Assembly: GCA_007117055.1 (NCBI GenBank)
Contig: SKHH01000299.1
Location: forward strand, 1 to 15,094
Source: Lishizhenia sp.
GTDB lineage: Bacteria > Bacteroidota > Bacteroidia > Flavobacteriales_D > Crocinitomicaceae
DNA: 15,094 nucleotides
Direction of reading: 5' to 3'
Part shown: positions 13,954-15,094 of the stretch, piece by piece
Numbering within the stretch: position 1 is the stretch's first letter
How the letters are laid out: every line of letters starts with the position of its first letter
Notes under the pieces: generated by a model
What the model saw: only the letters and a program-made list of their open reading frames with translations
Database searches by the model: none
Told to the model about the DNA's origin: nothing
Made by a program: the position numbers and the translations under genes

Positions 13954-14769
13954 ATGTCTGTACATAGCAACGTTAAGAGAGTTACCACTCATGTGCTTCA
14001 GGAAATGAAGAATAACAACGAGAAAATATCCATGCTGACAGGATATGATTTTTCTATGGCGCGTATCATTGATACTGCGGGAATTGATGTGATTCTAGTA
14101 GGTGACTCGGCTTCTAATGTAATGGCTGGACATGAAACAACACTTCCCATCACTTTGGATCAAATGATTTACCATGCCTCTTCCGTTGTGCGTGCGGTTC
14201 AGCGTGCATTAGTGGTAGTGGACATGCCTTTCGGTTCGTACCAAGGAAACTCAAAAGAAGCACTTTCCAATGCGATTCGAATTATGAAAGAATCAGGTGG
14301 GCATGCCGTGAAAATGGAAGGTGGGCAAGAAATTATTGAATCTATTTCAAGAATATTGACTGCAGGAATTCCTGTAATGGGACATTTAGGACTAACACCT
14401 CAATCCATTTACAAATTTGGAACTTATATTGTTCGCGCTAAAGAACAAGATGAAGCTAAACGTTTAATTGAAGATGCAAAAGCATTGGAAGAGGCAGGCT
14501 GTTTTGCCATTGTACTGGAAAAAATCCCCGCTGACTTGGCTGCACGTGTTGCGAAAGAAGTTAACATTCCAATTATAGGTATTGGTGCAGGAAACGGTGT
14601 AGATGGACAAGTTCTTGTTGTGCATGACATGTTGGGTATAAATAATGAATTTAACCCTAGATTTTTGAGAAAATACCACAACTTATTTGAGGAAATGTTG
14701 GGCGCTTTTCAACGTTATATAGAAGATGTAAAATCAGGTGACTTTCCCAATAAAGAAGAACAATATTAA
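13954..14769 (+). CDS. panB: 3-methyl-2-oxobutanoate hydroxymethyltransferase PanB
   Basis: PanB transfers a one-carbon unit from methylenetetrahydrofolate to 2-oxoisovalerate to make ketopantoate, the first committed step to pantothenate and CoA. The 271 residues fit the family. Visible signatures are MLTGYDFSMARIIDTAGID with the metal-site region VGDSASNVMAGHETTLPIT (49-67), DMPFGSYQ (89-96), VKMEGG (118-123), MGHLGLTPQSIYKFGTY (141-157), the catalytic glutamate region VLEKIPA (186-192) and GIGAGNGVDGQVLVVHDMLG (203-222). It has its own candidate promoter just right of the MITE-like element and is followed after 8 bp by the RluA-like gene, so the two are probably co-transcribed. Confidence 0.97.
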   Translation: MSVHSNVKRVTTHVLQEMKNNNEKISMLTGYDFSMARIIDTAGIDVILVGDSASNVMAGHETTLPITLDQMIYHASSVVRAVQRALVVVDMPFGSYQGNSKEALSNAIRIMKESGGHAVKMEGGQEIIESISRILTAGIPVMGHLGLTPQSIYKFGTYIVRAKEQDEAKRLIEDAKALEEAGCFAIVLEKIPADLAARVAKEVNIPIIGIGAGNGVDGQVLVVHDMLGINNEFNPRFLRKYHNLFEEMLGAFQRYIEDVKSGDFPNKEEQY

Positions 14770-14777
14770 TATTTTGT

Positions 14778-15094
14778 ATGAGCATTTCTGTTTTATACGA
14801 AGATAATCATTTGATTGCTGTAAATAAAAATGCGGGAGACATTACACAAGGAGATAAAACAGGAGATACGCCGCTACCAGACAAAGTAAAAGTCTGGTTA
14901 AAAGAAAAATACAATAAGCCTGGAAATGTTTTCTGTGGTGTGATTCATCGGTTAGACCGCCCGACTTCAGGAGTTGTTTTATTTGCTAAAACCAGTAAAG
15001 CTTTAACACGGATGAATGCTCTGTTCAGAACGAAAGAAGTAGAAAAAATCTATTGGGCGATTGTTGAAAAAAAACCAACGAAAAAAGAAGATAC
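14778..15094 (+). CDS. RluA-family RNA pseudouridine synthase, 5' part only (window edge)
   Basis: The first 105 codons are present and the frame is still open at the window end. This family isomerises uridine to pseudouridine in rRNA or tRNA. Visible signatures are VLYEDNHLIAVNKNAGDITQGDKTGD (5-30), the catalytic loop HRLDRPTSG (57-65) with catalytic D60, VVLFAKTSKAL and the following RTKEVEKIYWAIV. There is no N-terminal S4 domain, unlike RluD or RluC, so it resembles the short Bacteroidota members. The target site cannot be told. The ATG at 14778 lies 8 bp after the panB stop, suggesting one transcript. Confidence 0.93.
   Translation, partial: MSISVLYEDNHLIAVNKNAGDITQGDKTGDTPLPDKVKVWLKEKYNKPGNVFCGVIHRLDRPTSGVVLFAKTSKALTRMNALFRTKEVEKIYWAIVEKKPTKKED

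Noticed and set aside
14424..14681. Minus-strand frames inside panB
   Set aside because: Both overlapping frames mirror the well-supported panB coding sequence and have no independent evidence.

Overview
The window looks like chromosomal DNA of a marine or freshwater Bacteroidota, probably Flavobacteriales. The evidence is low G+C, two large surface proteins of the type IX secretion (T9SS) kind (one with a complete type B C-terminal sorting domain), almost no Shine-Dalgarno sequences, and repeated matches to the Bacteroidota -7 promoter element TAnnTTTG just upstream of start codons. There is no rRNA, tRNA, CRISPR array or phage. Most of the window is ordinary housekeeping sequence; the accessory parts are the surface-protein genes at the left and a small transposon-like element near 13.5-13.9 kb.

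Layout. (1) 1-5298, minus strand: two modular secreted proteins, the first cut by the window edge inside a tract of 28-residue repeats, the second complete and followed by a clear hairpin terminator. (2) 5517-10558, plus strand: a tightly overlapping operon of an MCC-type acyl-CoA carboxylase beta subunit, an ElaA-like acetyltransferase, an M13 metallopeptidase lipoprotein and miaA, which starts with TTG. (3) 10618-11568, plus: a lipoprotein that may be a beta-propeller. (4) 11597-11824, minus, a small conserved-looking protein, divergent from 11850-13131, plus, a TPR protein overlapping an endonuclease III that lacks all four iron-sulfur cysteines. The 25-bp gap between the divergent genes appears to hold two overlapping, oppositely directed promoters. 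(5) 13187-13417, minus: a small membrane/coiled-coil protein. (6) 13477-13888: a 412-bp gene-less element with 18-bp terminal inverted repeats and a 10-bp flanking direct repeat, that is, a MITE-like element. (7) 13954-15094, plus: panB followed 8 bp later by the start of an RluA-type pseudouridine synthase that runs off the window.

How the genes fit together. The left genes serve the cell surface. The operon mixes acyl-CoA (probably leucine) catabolism, envelope peptidolysis and tRNA modification, and its linkage looks like compact packing rather than one pathway. nth (DNA repair), panB (pantothenate/CoA synthesis) and the RluA-like enzyme (RNA modification) are housekeeping. I see no obvious new defence or biosynthetic system. 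The most unusual items are the MITE-like element, the iron-sulfur-free Nth, the overlapping divergent promoters and the higher-order repeat at the left edge.
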